Below, one piece after another: positions 8,401 to 14,775 of a DNA stretch of 27,116 nt. The notes below the pieces were generated by a model. The model was not told the DNA's origin. It made no database searches and was given only the letters and a program-made list of their open reading frames with translations. The position numbers were made by a program, and so were the translations under genes. The DNA comes from Anaerolineae bacterium (GTDB taxonomy: Bacteria; Chloroflexota; Anaerolineae; JAAYZQ01). Within the stretch, counting starts at the first letter, position 1. Every line of letters begins with the position of its first letter. The stretch lies in assembly GCA_016929795.1 (NCBI GenBank), contig JAFGIA010000005.1, forward strand, positions 1 through 27,116. Direction: 5' to 3'.

Positions 8401-11389
8401 CGGGGCTGAAGGCCACCCACTGCACCATGCCGCTACCTCCAGGCAAGATGGTGACCAGGCGCGGTTGGTGCTCCAGCCCCGCGAGCAGGCTGCTGCGCGT
8501 TTCAGCCGTGTCCCAGAGGCGGTTGGCTTCCAGGCCAAGAAGGAGTGCCAGGTCGTACTGCTCATCGAGCAGGGTGCGTGATTGGGCGGCGAGCTGGCGC
8601 GAGAGGGCGATTTGGCGCTGCTCTTCGGCCAGGGTGGCATTCTCCACAGCGATCTGCCGTTGGCGCTCCGCTTCCTGGCGCTGTTCTTCGGCCAGGGCCG
8701 CATTTTCCACGGCGACCTCTCGCTGGCGCTCTGCTTCCTGGCGCTGTTCTTCAGCCAGGGCCGCATTCTCCGCAGCGGCCTGCGCGTTGTCGAGTGCGAT
8801 GCCGCGCTGTAGCTCGGCTTCCTGGCGCTGTGCCTCGGCCAGGCTGGCATTCTCGATGGCAATGGCACGCTGGAAGTTTGCCAGATTCTCATTTCGTAAC
8901 GCCTGCTGCCCAAAGAGGAAAGCCAGCAGGGCCAGAAGGGCGGCCACCACCAACGCACCTGTGAGCAGCCAGGCGCGGCTGCGCAGCTTGCGGGCGTACT
9001 GCCGCACCTCGGCGGCGGCCGCCGTTTGTTCTTCCGCACGTTGCCGTTCGGCTTCGGCCAGCTTGTGCGCTGCTTCCAGTTCGCGCTGGCGCTGTGCTTC
9101 GCGTTCTGCGGCCTGCCGCTCGCGCAGGGCGATGCCCGCCTCGACGAATGCCTTTTCGGGTTCGCTCAGGCTCGCGCGGCGCGCGAGCAACCACTCTTCG
9201 GACTCGGTGAGCACCCGCCCGCGCTGCAGGATGGCCTCGTCATGCTCACTGGCTTCCCACTGGCGCACCCCGGCTCGCAGCCGCTCCTGCCACGAACGGA
9301 AATCGCGCTCTGCATCCATCCACTCGCGCAGCCGCCGCCAGCCCTGGATGAGCGCCTCGTGTACCACTTCTACGGTCTCTTGCCCGGCAGGGTCCTGGCC
9401 GGTGATCACCAGCCGCTCGTCGGCTAGGCGGCGCACCAGTGACCAGTTTTCCTCTCCTAGCTCGATCCGAGTCGCCAGTCGGCGGGTGTCGTCGGTGCCC
9501 TCACCCGGGTGCACCAACTGCGTCAAGATGTGGCGCACATGCCTCCGTTCTTCCTCGCCGAGCCCGGCATACACTTTTTCCGCATAGCGTGCCAGTGCCC
9601 CCTCCACACGGCCGATGGCCTCGTAGGCTGCGTGGGTGAGCCGGCCGCCGGCCCGCCGGTCCCACATCAGATTGAGCGCGAATTCGAGCAAGGGCAGGTT
9701 GCCGGGCTCGCTGCCCACGTCGTCGAGGATGCGCTCCACCAGGCCCGGCTCAAAGGTCACTCCCAGCCGCGCTGCCGGCTGCTCGATCGCTGCACGCAGC
9801 TCCCCGGCCGTCATTGGTCCCAACTTGACGTCTGCTGTTTGCAGCGCATCCGCAAAGCCCCTGTGCGCCAGTGCCTGGGCCATGAAATCGGCCCGCAGTG
9901 TCAGCGCCAGGACAAATCGAGGGGTCTTGCTCCCGTCGCGCCCTACCGCTTCTAGTAGAGCCTGCGGGAAGGATCGACGATCCTCTGGCTCGTCGCAGAG
10001 TGTGTACAGTTCTTCGAACTGGTCAGCTACCAGCAGCAAGCGCGGCGTCGGCCCGCTTTCCACTGGCGACCGGGCTGTTTTCTTGTCCAGAATGCGCTCG
10101 ACGACGTCAGAGAGGAACAGCTCCTTCGCCCTGAGCGCCTGGGCCATTTTGCGTGTCTCTACCAGCCGGTCGACCTCGCCCATGTCAGGATCGAGTAGTG
10201 TCAACAGGGCGTCGGCCAGTGCCTGGAAGGGGCGGCTGCCGGGGCGAAAAGGGGCAATCGTCCAACTTGCCTCGTCGCGCAGGCGTGGCAGCAGGCCGGC
10301 CAGGATGACCGACGATTTGCCGTTGCCTGAAGGCCCGACCACGGCGACCATGGCGTGCCGGTGCACCACGTCGACCAGGCGCTCGACGAACGTCTCGCGC
10401 CCGAAAAAGAAGGGGGCGTCCTCTTCGCGAAAGGGAAAGAGCCCGCGATAGGGACGCAGGGCCCTGGTGCTCCCTGTCGTGCTGCCGCTTTCGTCGCCAG
10501 CTTCCAGATCGGGAATTGGCGCCAAGAGTGGAATGGGTGTGACGCCCACTTGGCTGGCGTCGAGGCTGTCCACAAGTGCCCTTGCCATCTGCCCGCCGCT
10601 CTGGTAGCGATCGGCAGGGTCCTTGTTCATCGCGGTCAGGATCAGATCCTCGAGCGCCGCGGGCAGGTCGGGATGGTAGCGCGAAGGGGGTGTTGGCTGG
10701 GTGCTGACGTGGCTCATCAGCGTGGCGAAGGTGGTCTCGCCATGAAAGGGAAGGCGGCCAGCAGCCATCTCGTACAGGATCACACCCAGTGAATAGATGT
10801 CACTCCATCGGTTGCCGCGCTTGCCAAGGGCCTGTTCGGGCGACGTATAGTCGGGCGTGCCCGAGGTGCTGCCCGTATCGGTGAGCTGGCTGCCGCCGAC
10901 GATGTAGGCCAGGCCAAAGTCGGTGAGCACGACCTGGCCCTCTCCCGTCAGCATCACGTTCGACGGTTTCAGATCACGGTGGATCACATCGTGATCATGA
11001 GCATAGTCGATGGCCCCGGCCAGGGCAACGCCGATCTTGACGATCTCTTCTGGCAGAAACCCCTGCTGCGCCTGGAGACGTGTCCGCATTTCCGCTTTGA
11101 GCGTGGGGCCGTGGATCAGCTCTGTGACCATAAAGTACCAGCCGTCGTCGGCGTCAAAGTCATAGATCTTGAGGATACCGGGGTGGTTCAGCCTGGCAAC
11201 GGCGGCCGCCTCGCGCTCGAAACGGAGCACAAATTCAGGATCCTGCGCCAGGTGGGGGTGCAACACCTTGACGGCAACATATCGATCGAGGCTGGGTTGG
11301 TGCGCCTTGTACACGGTAGCCATGCCCCCGGCGCCGAGGCTCGCGACGAGACTGTACTTACCGAGGGTTGTGCCCACCATTTCTTTCAT
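5432..11389 (-). CDS. Giant Ser/Thr kinase - nSTAND1 NTPase - TM - WD40 protein
   Basis: 1985 residues from the ATG at 11389 (GGAGG seven nt upstream); an in-frame TTG at 11437 lacks this. Residues 12-275 are a complete Hanks kinase: Gly loop LGAGGMATVYKA, Lys41, HRDLKPSN with Asp139, DFG at 157-159. Residues 315-600 are an nSTAND1 P-loop ATPase (Walker A GPSGNGKSS 352-360; Walker B LLLVADQFEE 451-460). One TM helix lies at about 806-827, followed by 21-residue coiled-coil repeats (847-928), then by my count 21 WD40 repeats (about 985-1945), enough for three seven-blade propellers. The end (ACHIANRNLTAEEW then YRATC) is typical of this class. The kinase and ATPase would be cytoplasmic and the propellers probably outside. 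The family is thought to sense a ligand through the propeller and oligomerise through STAND. It is the first gene of a pair with the GNAT gene. Confidence 0.93.
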   Translation of the reverse strand: MKEMVGTTLGKYSLVASLGAGGMATVYKAHQPSLDRYVAVKVLHPHLAQDPEFVLRFEREAAAVARLNHPGILKIYDFDADDGWYFMVTELIHGPTLKAEMRTRLQAQQGFLPEEIVKIGVALAGAIDYAHDHDVIHRDLKPSNVMLTGEGQVVLTDFGLAYIVGGSQLTDTGSTSGTPDYTSPEQALGKRGNRWSDIYSLGVILYEMAAGRLPFHGETTFATLMSHVSTQPTPPSRYHPDLPAALEDLILTAMNKDPADRYQSGGQMARALVDSLDASQVGVTPIPLLAPIPDLEAGDESGSTTGSTRALRPYRGLFPFREEDAPFFFGRETFVERLVDVVHRHAMVAVVGPSGNGKSSVILAGLLPRLRDEASWTIAPFRPGSRPFQALADALLTLLDPDMGEVDRLVETRKMAQALRAKELFLSDVVERILDKKTARSPVESGPTPRLLLVADQFEELYTLCDEPEDRRSFPQALLEAVGRDGSKTPRFVLALTLRADFMAQALAHRGFADALQTADVKLGPMTAGELRAAIEQPAARLGVTFEPGLVERILDDVGSEPGNLPLLEFALNLMWDRRAGGRLTHAAYEAIGRVEGALARYAEKVYAGLGEEERRHVRHILTQLVHPGEGTDDTRRLATRIELGEENWSLVRRLADERLVITGQDPAGQETVEVVHEALIQGWRRLREWMDAERDFRSWQERLRAGVRQWEASEHDEAILQRGRVLTESEEWLLARRASLSEPEKAFVEAGIALRERQAAEREAQRQRELEAAHKLAEAERQRAEEQTAAAAEVRQYARKLRSRAWLLTGALVVAALLALLAFLFGQQALRNENLANFQRAIAIENASLAEAQRQEAELQRGIALDNAQAAAENAALAEEQRQEAERQREVAVENAALAEEQRQEAERQRQIAVENATLAEEQRQIALSRQLAAQSRTLLDEQYDLALLLGLEANRLWDTAETRSSLLAGLEHQPRLVTILPGGSGMVQWVAFSPDGHLLASVGANGLVQLWRIEQPTLPGESTVVVRADGPPLVGHDPAQLVNSVDFSPDGRWIATASDDGTIKIWDVASRTLLHTLDESGEYIQTVAISPDGQLLAGGGGHGFVGLWNTDTWQLTRRLEGHAADTWQLAFSPDGQTLATASADTTVILWDVDSGKPRVAPLLLSTWPTWLAFSPDGTVLVTRNCAETDAGGWCLRDRVALWDSATGTLARELDSGKEGMVASLLFYGPDGEFLLTRGSNGQFTQWDGASGEPIAPLFSGRLGGLWAMDLSPGGQLLASANLDGTIEVWDMSGELWLETTPAFRFAGGVAGLAYGPGGEWFVAGGEDGQIVFVDSNTGELLGEPLLHAALDRPDISALTLHPIDGRLITTHDDGTLHEWVRVEGEGYVDNGFLHGVHTYGAVSLAMSVEGEWMATGTVDGRVYAWDAAQNRAILVRTQHQGPVRQLAFAPDVDGTGPALISGGEDGRLIFWVPGLEPRLSLDAHQGAVHSLAVSADAQWVASGSDEGEIAVWSLESGELRRRIAHAHQGPVLALSLEAGASGGQGSAGSLVSIGADGQLQRWDLDAGSEPVLLLDLGPEPVWHAAALFGESLVLGGAGGEVRMWNLAGTPQLTWSGENAGGAVTSLAYDGAWLFAGGEQGAVRAWDLAANSSTPGAGTSQDLVLAEPRPLAVAAIALDPSGETLLSVSVNGLALLWDIETGEPRLLPLTDDALSTYSAAFHPGGQFVAVGRCGGRDEGENDYCNQGDVLIWDLERDSLQAHLVTPNWPTLHLAFAPDGRYLASGGCALADVAGSCIQGQAIVWDLATGEPLHAPFKAHSRQVSYVAFSADSRLLAAASYDKTVTLWDVASGQPVGQRLVGHDYYALSAAFAPDGTTLATGGVRAVPGGFEGELILWDAATGQRLGDPLYAHAYGMRHIAYRPDGKQIVSASYDGTLALWDVDIDTWRARACHIANRNLTAEEWVQFFGDTAYRATCPVDQRGE
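8606..8851 (-). repeat. In-gene 63-bp repeats coding for 21-residue coiled-coil units
   Basis: Residues 847-928 of the giant kinase consist of units such as NAALAEEQRQEAERQREVA (21-residue period, 63 bp). Units at 875-895 and 896-916 are in exact phase and nearly identical; 847-867 and 917-928 are more diverged, with a 7-residue partial unit (868-874) between the first two. They lie just after the TM helix and should form a long helical stalk that places the WD40 propellers at a distance from the membrane. Copy number is likely to vary between strains. Confidence 0.8.
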
Positions 11390-11448
11390 GTCCTGCCTCC
11401 ATTGGTTGGCCTGGTCGTCGTTGGATTGTGCCAGCAAGTACGTAAGCG

Positions 11449-11476
11449 ATTATACCATCCGCCGGTGGATTTGCAA
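11449..11476 (-). promoter_or_regulatory. Promoter for the giant kinase-GNAT operon
   Basis: Minus-strand TTGCAA (11476-11471), a 16-nt spacer ending in TGG and a perfect TATAAT (11454-11449). Its -35 box is only 6 nt from the -35 box of the rightward promoter at 11483-11511. Confidence 0.65.
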
Positions 11477-11482
11477 ACGTGC

Positions 11483-11511
11483 TTGACACTGTGATCAAGA
11501 TCAGTTATAAT
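11483..11511 (+). promoter_or_regulatory. Perfect-consensus sigma70 promoter for the aromatic-tail operon
   Basis: TTGACA (11483-11488), exactly 17 nt, TATAAT (11506-11511). It is the only promoter in the window that matches both consensus boxes fully. Expected to be strong unless repressed; an FNR/CRP-like palindrome fills its spacer. Confidence 0.8.
11492..11503. promoter_or_regulatory. FNR/CRP-like operator in the promoter spacer
   Basis: TGATCAAGATCA contains the inverted half sites TGAT and ATCA separated by 4 nt, which matches the core of FNR-type sites (TTGAT-N4-ATCAA). It lies between the -35 and -10 boxes, where a bound regulator would block polymerase. The adjacent -35 boxes mean the leftward kinase promoter could be affected too. 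No Crp/FNR gene lies in the window. Confidence 0.45.
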
Positions 11512-11778
11512 GTCATTGTACTACTTCCAACATGGCAATCACTCTGTTGTCGGCGTGACTTGTGACGGCGGCCCACCCCCATTGATGTTGGCGGGCCGCG
11601 GCGGCATCGTTCGCAGAGTCGTCTGAAAGGAGGTGAGACGGCCTACGAGATGGAGCAGGGCACGGGCAGCCCACCGTTTCAGGCCGGCTCGCGCCGGACT
11701 CGATACACCATCCGCCGTCGCCAGGTCCAGTGCGGGCCCAGATTGGCACCTTCCCGAAGGGGCCAAGAGGGGGTGCAT
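11512..11778 (+). promoter_or_regulatory. Long 5' leader of the aromatic-tail operon with an orphan Shine-Dalgarno
   Basis: About 260 nt lie between the promoter and the ATG at 11779. The leader contains a GC hairpin (GCGGCCC 11568-11574 with GGGCCGC 11593-11599) and a perfect anti-SD complement, AAAGGAGGTGA (11626-11636), with no start codon at the usual distance. The nearest ATG (11650) is 16 nt past GGAGG and is in frame with the downstream gene. A 49-codon open frame across this region ends in a TGA overlapping the ATG at 11779 but has no plausible start. The leader may be structured or regulatory; I recognise no known element in it. Confidence 0.35.
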
Positions 11779-12612
11779 ATGAAGCGACGGATCTTTTCAG
11801 GTGGCCTGGCAATTACCCTCGTGCTGGCCATTCTCTCCTCCACAGGGGCGGGGAGCGGCCTGTTCCCCACGCTGCAGGCGGCAAGACCCATGCAGGCTGC
11901 GCCCATTCCCGATCTCGACTCATTGCTCGACTATCCCCACAGCGTACAGATCGAAGACCTGTCGGGCGCTGACGCCGAGCTGGCTGTGGTAGAGGTCCTC
12001 GCCAGGCCAGAGGCCGTGTTGCTCAGGATGGCACTCGCCGAGGGCGGGCAGATCGTCGACCGTAATGGCGCGGTGGCGATGCGTGTCACCCTCGACGATG
12101 GCGCCGGCACTATGCGCATCGTCGACATGGTCGTCGTGCCTGTCGTCGCCGGCAAGATCACCCTGCTGCCGCTGATCGTCAAGCAGTACACCGGGGCCAT
12201 GGCGCACCTGGCGCCGCCCGAGTGGCATGAGTCGATAGGGGGGCAGTACCCGGCGGCTGTATCTCGCGTCTACTTTGTCGGCATGGTCGCCGACGATGGC
12301 ACGGGCTTTTTCCAGGTGCACAAGACGAACCTGGACCCGGCGCTGGCTGCCGTCCCCTACGATCCCATTGTCGTCAACAACATGCCCTATTTCTACATCA
12401 CCACGCTCCACGTCGTTGCGGGCCGCATTGTGTACTGGCACTACTGGTGGTACGACTCGCACCACCACCCCAACTGGTACTATGCTTACTACCTCCACTA
12501 CTGGGACTACTATTTCTACCGTGGCTACAATTGGACCTGGTGGTATCACTGGGTATATGGCTGGTACTACTGGCGCTTCTGGTACTATTGGTCTTCCTGG
12601 TTCCCGTGGTAG
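11779..12612 (+). CDS. Secreted aromatic-tail protein, copy 1 (Trp/Tyr/His-rich C-terminus)
   Basis: 277 residues. The ATG at 11779 follows GAGGGGGTG and opens a signal peptide (MKRRIFSGGLAITLVLAI, then Ala-rich to about residue 35). An upstream in-frame ATG (11650) would add 43 residues in front of the signal peptide and is less likely. The middle (about 45-200) is an ordinary soluble-looking domain containing FFQVHKTNLDP and NNMPYFYITTL. From residue 219 to the end, 36 of 59 residues are Trp, Tyr or Phe, opening with WWYDSHHHPNWYY (three consecutive His at 228-230). It lies 25 nt before a full-length paralogue with the same build. I recognise no family. A surface protein whose tail binds metal, carbohydrate or lipid, self-assembles, or conducts electrons are all open ideas, none shown by the sequence. 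Confidence 0.9.
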   Translation: MKRRIFSGGLAITLVLAILSSTGAGSGLFPTLQAARPMQAAPIPDLDSLLDYPHSVQIEDLSGADAELAVVEVLARPEAVLLRMALAEGGQIVDRNGAVAMRVTLDDGAGTMRIVDMVVVPVVAGKITLLPLIVKQYTGAMAHLAPPEWHESIGGQYPAAVSRVYFVGMVADDGTGFFQVHKTNLDPALAAVPYDPIVVNNMPYFYITTLHVVAGRIVYWHYWWYDSHHHPNWYYAYYLHYWDYYFYRGYNWTWWYHWVYGWYYWRFWYYWSSWFPW

Positions 12613-12637
12613 TGAATAGATACTGGAGGAAAGCACG

Positions 12638-13408
12638 ATGAAGAAACGAATGATTTGGATTGTTCTGATCCTCGTCGTCATCCTGGCTGCCCTTGTGCCA
12701 ATGCGCGGGGCAGTGGCCGGTTTGATGTCGAGGTCACAGGCTGCCGCGGCACCGCAGCAGATGGAGCGCATCCCCGACATGTCCACGCTGCTCAACTATC
12801 CCTACCCGGTGATGGTCATGGACCTGGAGGAGCCAGAGCGCTCGCTGGTGTTGAACATGCTGATGGCACGGGAGGAAACGATTGCTCTCGCCGCCGAGAT
12901 GCAAGAGAAGGGCTTTGTGTTCGATCCAGCCGCAGCGGAAGTGATGCATATCACGATCCATGCGGCAGATGGCACGATCTCGGAAATAGACGCGATGACG
13001 GTGTCGACCATCACGAATGAGCTGTCGGGCGCGCTGACGGCCATGGTTGCCGACGCTGGTTCCGCCGATGAGACGAGCTTTTTCCAGGCACACCACACCA
13101 ACCTCGACCCAAACCTGGCCGAGGTGCCCGATCCGCCGATCATTGTCAACGGCATGCCCTACTTCTATATCACTTCGCTGCGCTGGATCAACGGCCGGAT
13201 CGTCGTCTGGAACTATTGGTGGTTCAACTCGCACCATCACCCCAACTGGTACTATTCACACTACTACTGGTACTGGCAGTACTACTGGTGGTATGGTTGG
13301 TATTGGCCCTACTGGTATTGGTGGGTAGACGGCTGGTATTACTGGCACTACTGGCACTACTGGTCCACCTGGTTTCCCTACTACCTCGACATGCCCATCG
13401 AGCAGTAA
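12638..13408 (+). CDS. Secreted aromatic-tail protein, copy 2 (Trp/Tyr/His-rich C-terminus)
   Basis: 256 residues. CTGGAGGAAAGCACG precedes the ATG, and the gene follows copy 1 by 25 nt, so they form an operon. A signal peptide or N-terminal anchor occupies residues 1-35 (MIWIVLILVVILAALV). The rest aligns with copy 1 along its whole length: IPDMSTLLNYPYPV against IPDLDSLLDYPHSV, FFQAHHTNLDPNLAEVP against FFQVHKTNLDPALAAVP, NGMPYFYITSL against NNMPYFYITTL, and WWFNSHHHPNWYY. The tail (190-249) has 38 aromatic residues in 60, and ends in a short non-aromatic LDMPIEQ absent from copy 1. The two copies differ at many synonymous positions (TAT/TAC, CAC/CAT) while the amino acids are kept, which points to an old duplication under selection. 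Function unknown. Confidence 0.9.
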   Translation: MKKRMIWIVLILVVILAALVPMRGAVAGLMSRSQAAAAPQQMERIPDMSTLLNYPYPVMVMDLEEPERSLVLNMLMAREETIALAAEMQEKGFVFDPAAAEVMHITIHAADGTISEIDAMTVSTITNELSGALTAMVADAGSADETSFFQAHHTNLDPNLAEVPDPPIIVNGMPYFYITSLRWINGRIVVWNYWWFNSHHHPNWYYSHYYWYWQYYWWYGWYWPYWYWWVDGWYYWHYWHYWSTWFPYYLDMPIEQ

Positions 13409-13415
13409 AGAAGGA

Positions 13416-13447
13416 CCCAAGCCCCCACCGGCCGGTGGGGGCTTGGG
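13416..13447. terminator. 32-nt perfect palindrome, probable bidirectional terminator
   Basis: CCCAAGCCCCCACC (13416-13429) pairs perfectly with GGTGGGGGCTTGGG (13434-13447) around GGCC. It lies 7 nt after the stop of copy 2 and 7 nt from the stop of the convergent gene at 13455. On the minus strand it is followed by TCCTTCTTTAC, a moderate U-rich tract; on the plus strand there is none. Confidence 0.7.
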
Positions 13448-13454
13448 AGATCAT

Positions 13455-14648
13455 CTAGACGCCCAACTCGCCCCGGATCACCTCGCTCACGCCGCGCGTC
13501 ACGTTGAAGAATCCAAGCGGCTGATACCCGAGATAGTCGTGCCCCAGGTAGATGAGCGTGGTGAGCAGGGCCACTTGCACACCGGCGACGATCACCAGCA
13601 CCTGGGGGATCTTGACAATCTTGGCCAGGCCGATCACGTCCTCCAGTGTGCTCATCCTGCCCACCAGTACCTGAAAGCTGTCGGCCACCGCGCTCACGGC
13701 CGTCGTCGTGGCAGCGAGGCGTTCGGTGTCCGCCTTGCTGGTTGCCAGCCACGCGGCCAGATCTTGCTCGAAGGCCTGCACGCGGTAGAGGCTGTCGATC
13801 AGGGTGGCAAAGAGCGCGATCTTGCCCTCTTGCTTGATCTGCTCCAGCCACTCTTTTACCTGCTTGCGCGCCTTGTCTTCCGCATCCTTGCCGAGCAGGG
13901 CCATGATCTTGTCCCACACATTGAGCAGCGTGGCTGTGGCTGCGGTCACAGCTTTTTCCAGGAGGGCGCCAGCGCCCTCCTGGACGGCGTCGAGCTTGGC
14001 TGCTACGTCCTTGCGCAACAGCGCTGCGCCGTCGACGACGGCGGCCCACTCTGTCTGGAAAACCAGGCTCCACGCGACGTCGCCGCCAAACTCTTGCACC
14101 TGGCTCGTGATACTCTTTGCGGCGAGCAGGGCTGCGTCGTGCAGTTGTTGCTTCGCTTCATCCAGGCCGACTGCGGCGCGGGCCATGCTGCGCCGCGGCT
14201 CTGCGTCGAGGGCCAGCCCTGCCTCCAGCGGTGTCATCATCACGCACTCCAGGTCGTCGATAGCCAGGGCCAGGGCGCTGCCCCGTGCTGCGCGTGTCAC
14301 CAGGCCGGTGGCCATCACTTGCTCACCGGCTGCCACTCCGAGCAGCTCTGTGGCGAGCTGTAGCTCGGCCGCCGCCTGCGCCAGGATCTGCCCGCTGATC
14401 GCCTCGCGCACCGCCGCCTCGGGGGCGTCGAGCATGTCGCGGGCCATCGGCACCATTGCGGCCGACACGCTGGCGATTTCGGCCGCGTGGTCGACGAGGG
14501 CATCCGTGTCCACCATGCCCGGTCCGCGCCTGGCGCCCTCGGCGGCGGATGCAGCCACCAGTGACGGTGGTGCCTCGCGCATCGCCCGGAAGCGGGCCAT
14601 GTACGCCTGCGCTGCTTCCTGATACGAGGAATACGTCGTGGTCTCCAT
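13455..14648 (-). CDS. Uncharacterised Ala-rich helical protein with C-terminal hydrophobic segment
   Basis: 397 residues from the ATG at 14648, which follows AAAGGAGGAGTGCCG; the frame runs 29 codons further upstream through the promoter, so the inner start is right. There is no signal peptide. The protein is almost entirely predicted helix, rich in Ala, Glu, Lys and Leu, with a long amphipathic region (residues about 235-345). Near 346-366 comes one strongly hydrophobic stretch (VLVIVAGVQVALLTTLIYLG), followed by a short polar tail. Such a build would suit a tail-anchored membrane protein or a helical pore-forming/scaffold protein; neither is established and I recognise no family. It has its own promoter and converges on the aromatic-tail operon. 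Confidence 0.82.
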   Translation of the reverse strand: METTTYSSYQEAAQAYMARFRAMREAPPSLVAASAAEGARRGPGMVDTDALVDHAAEIASVSAAMVPMARDMLDAPEAAVREAISGQILAQAAAELQLATELLGVAAGEQVMATGLVTRAARGSALALAIDDLECVMMTPLEAGLALDAEPRRSMARAAVGLDEAKQQLHDAALLAAKSITSQVQEFGGDVAWSLVFQTEWAAVVDGAALLRKDVAAKLDAVQEGAGALLEKAVTAATATLLNVWDKIMALLGKDAEDKARKQVKEWLEQIKQEGKIALFATLIDSLYRVQAFEQDLAAWLATSKADTERLAATTTAVSAVADSFQVLVGRMSTLEDVIGLAKIVKIPQVLVIVAGVQVALLTTLIYLGHDYLGYQPLGFFNVTRGVSEVIRGELGV

Positions 14649-14744
14649 CGGCACTCCTCCTTTCAAAGAGGAACCTACTCGGCTTCCAAGTGCCGCTACC
14701 CTGCCGGGCAGCGTGCTCCGCGCTTGTTCAGTCACTCACACTGT

Positions 14745-14773
14745 ATTCTACGCGAATCCGCCCGTATTGTCAA
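14745..14773 (-). promoter_or_regulatory. Sigma70-type promoter for the helical protein gene
   Basis: Minus-strand TTGACA (14773-14768), a 17-nt spacer and TAGAAT (14750-14745). The -35 box begins 3 nt after the stop codon of the FHA gene, so the two genes are closely packed but separately transcribed. Confidence 0.7.
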
Positions 14774-14775
14774 AG

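Noticed and set aside
7761..9587. Long plus-strand open frame (608 codons) opposite the giant kinase gene
   Set aside because: It is a Ser/Arg/Ala-rich antiparallel reading of high-GC DNA with no domain, no ribosome-binding site and no promoter. The minus strand here clearly encodes WD40 and coiled-coil sequence.
11650..11778. N-terminal extension of aromatic protein 1 from the ATG at 11650
   Set aside because: It would put 43 polar residues in front of a clear signal peptide, and the ATG is 16 nt past the SD; the ATG at 11779 has its own good SD.
11633..11782. 49-codon frame ending in TGA that overlaps the ATG at 11779
   Set aside because: Its only possible start (GTG 11633) lies inside the Shine-Dalgarno sequence itself, and the residues are Arg/Ala-rich noise.
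12447..12641. Leu/Val-rich hydrophobic frame overlapping the tail of aromatic protein 1 (and a similar one at 13216-13458)
   Set aside because: TGG and TAC codons read out of frame give Leu and Val automatically. The parallel in both copies follows from the in-frame aromatic tail, and no start signal is present.
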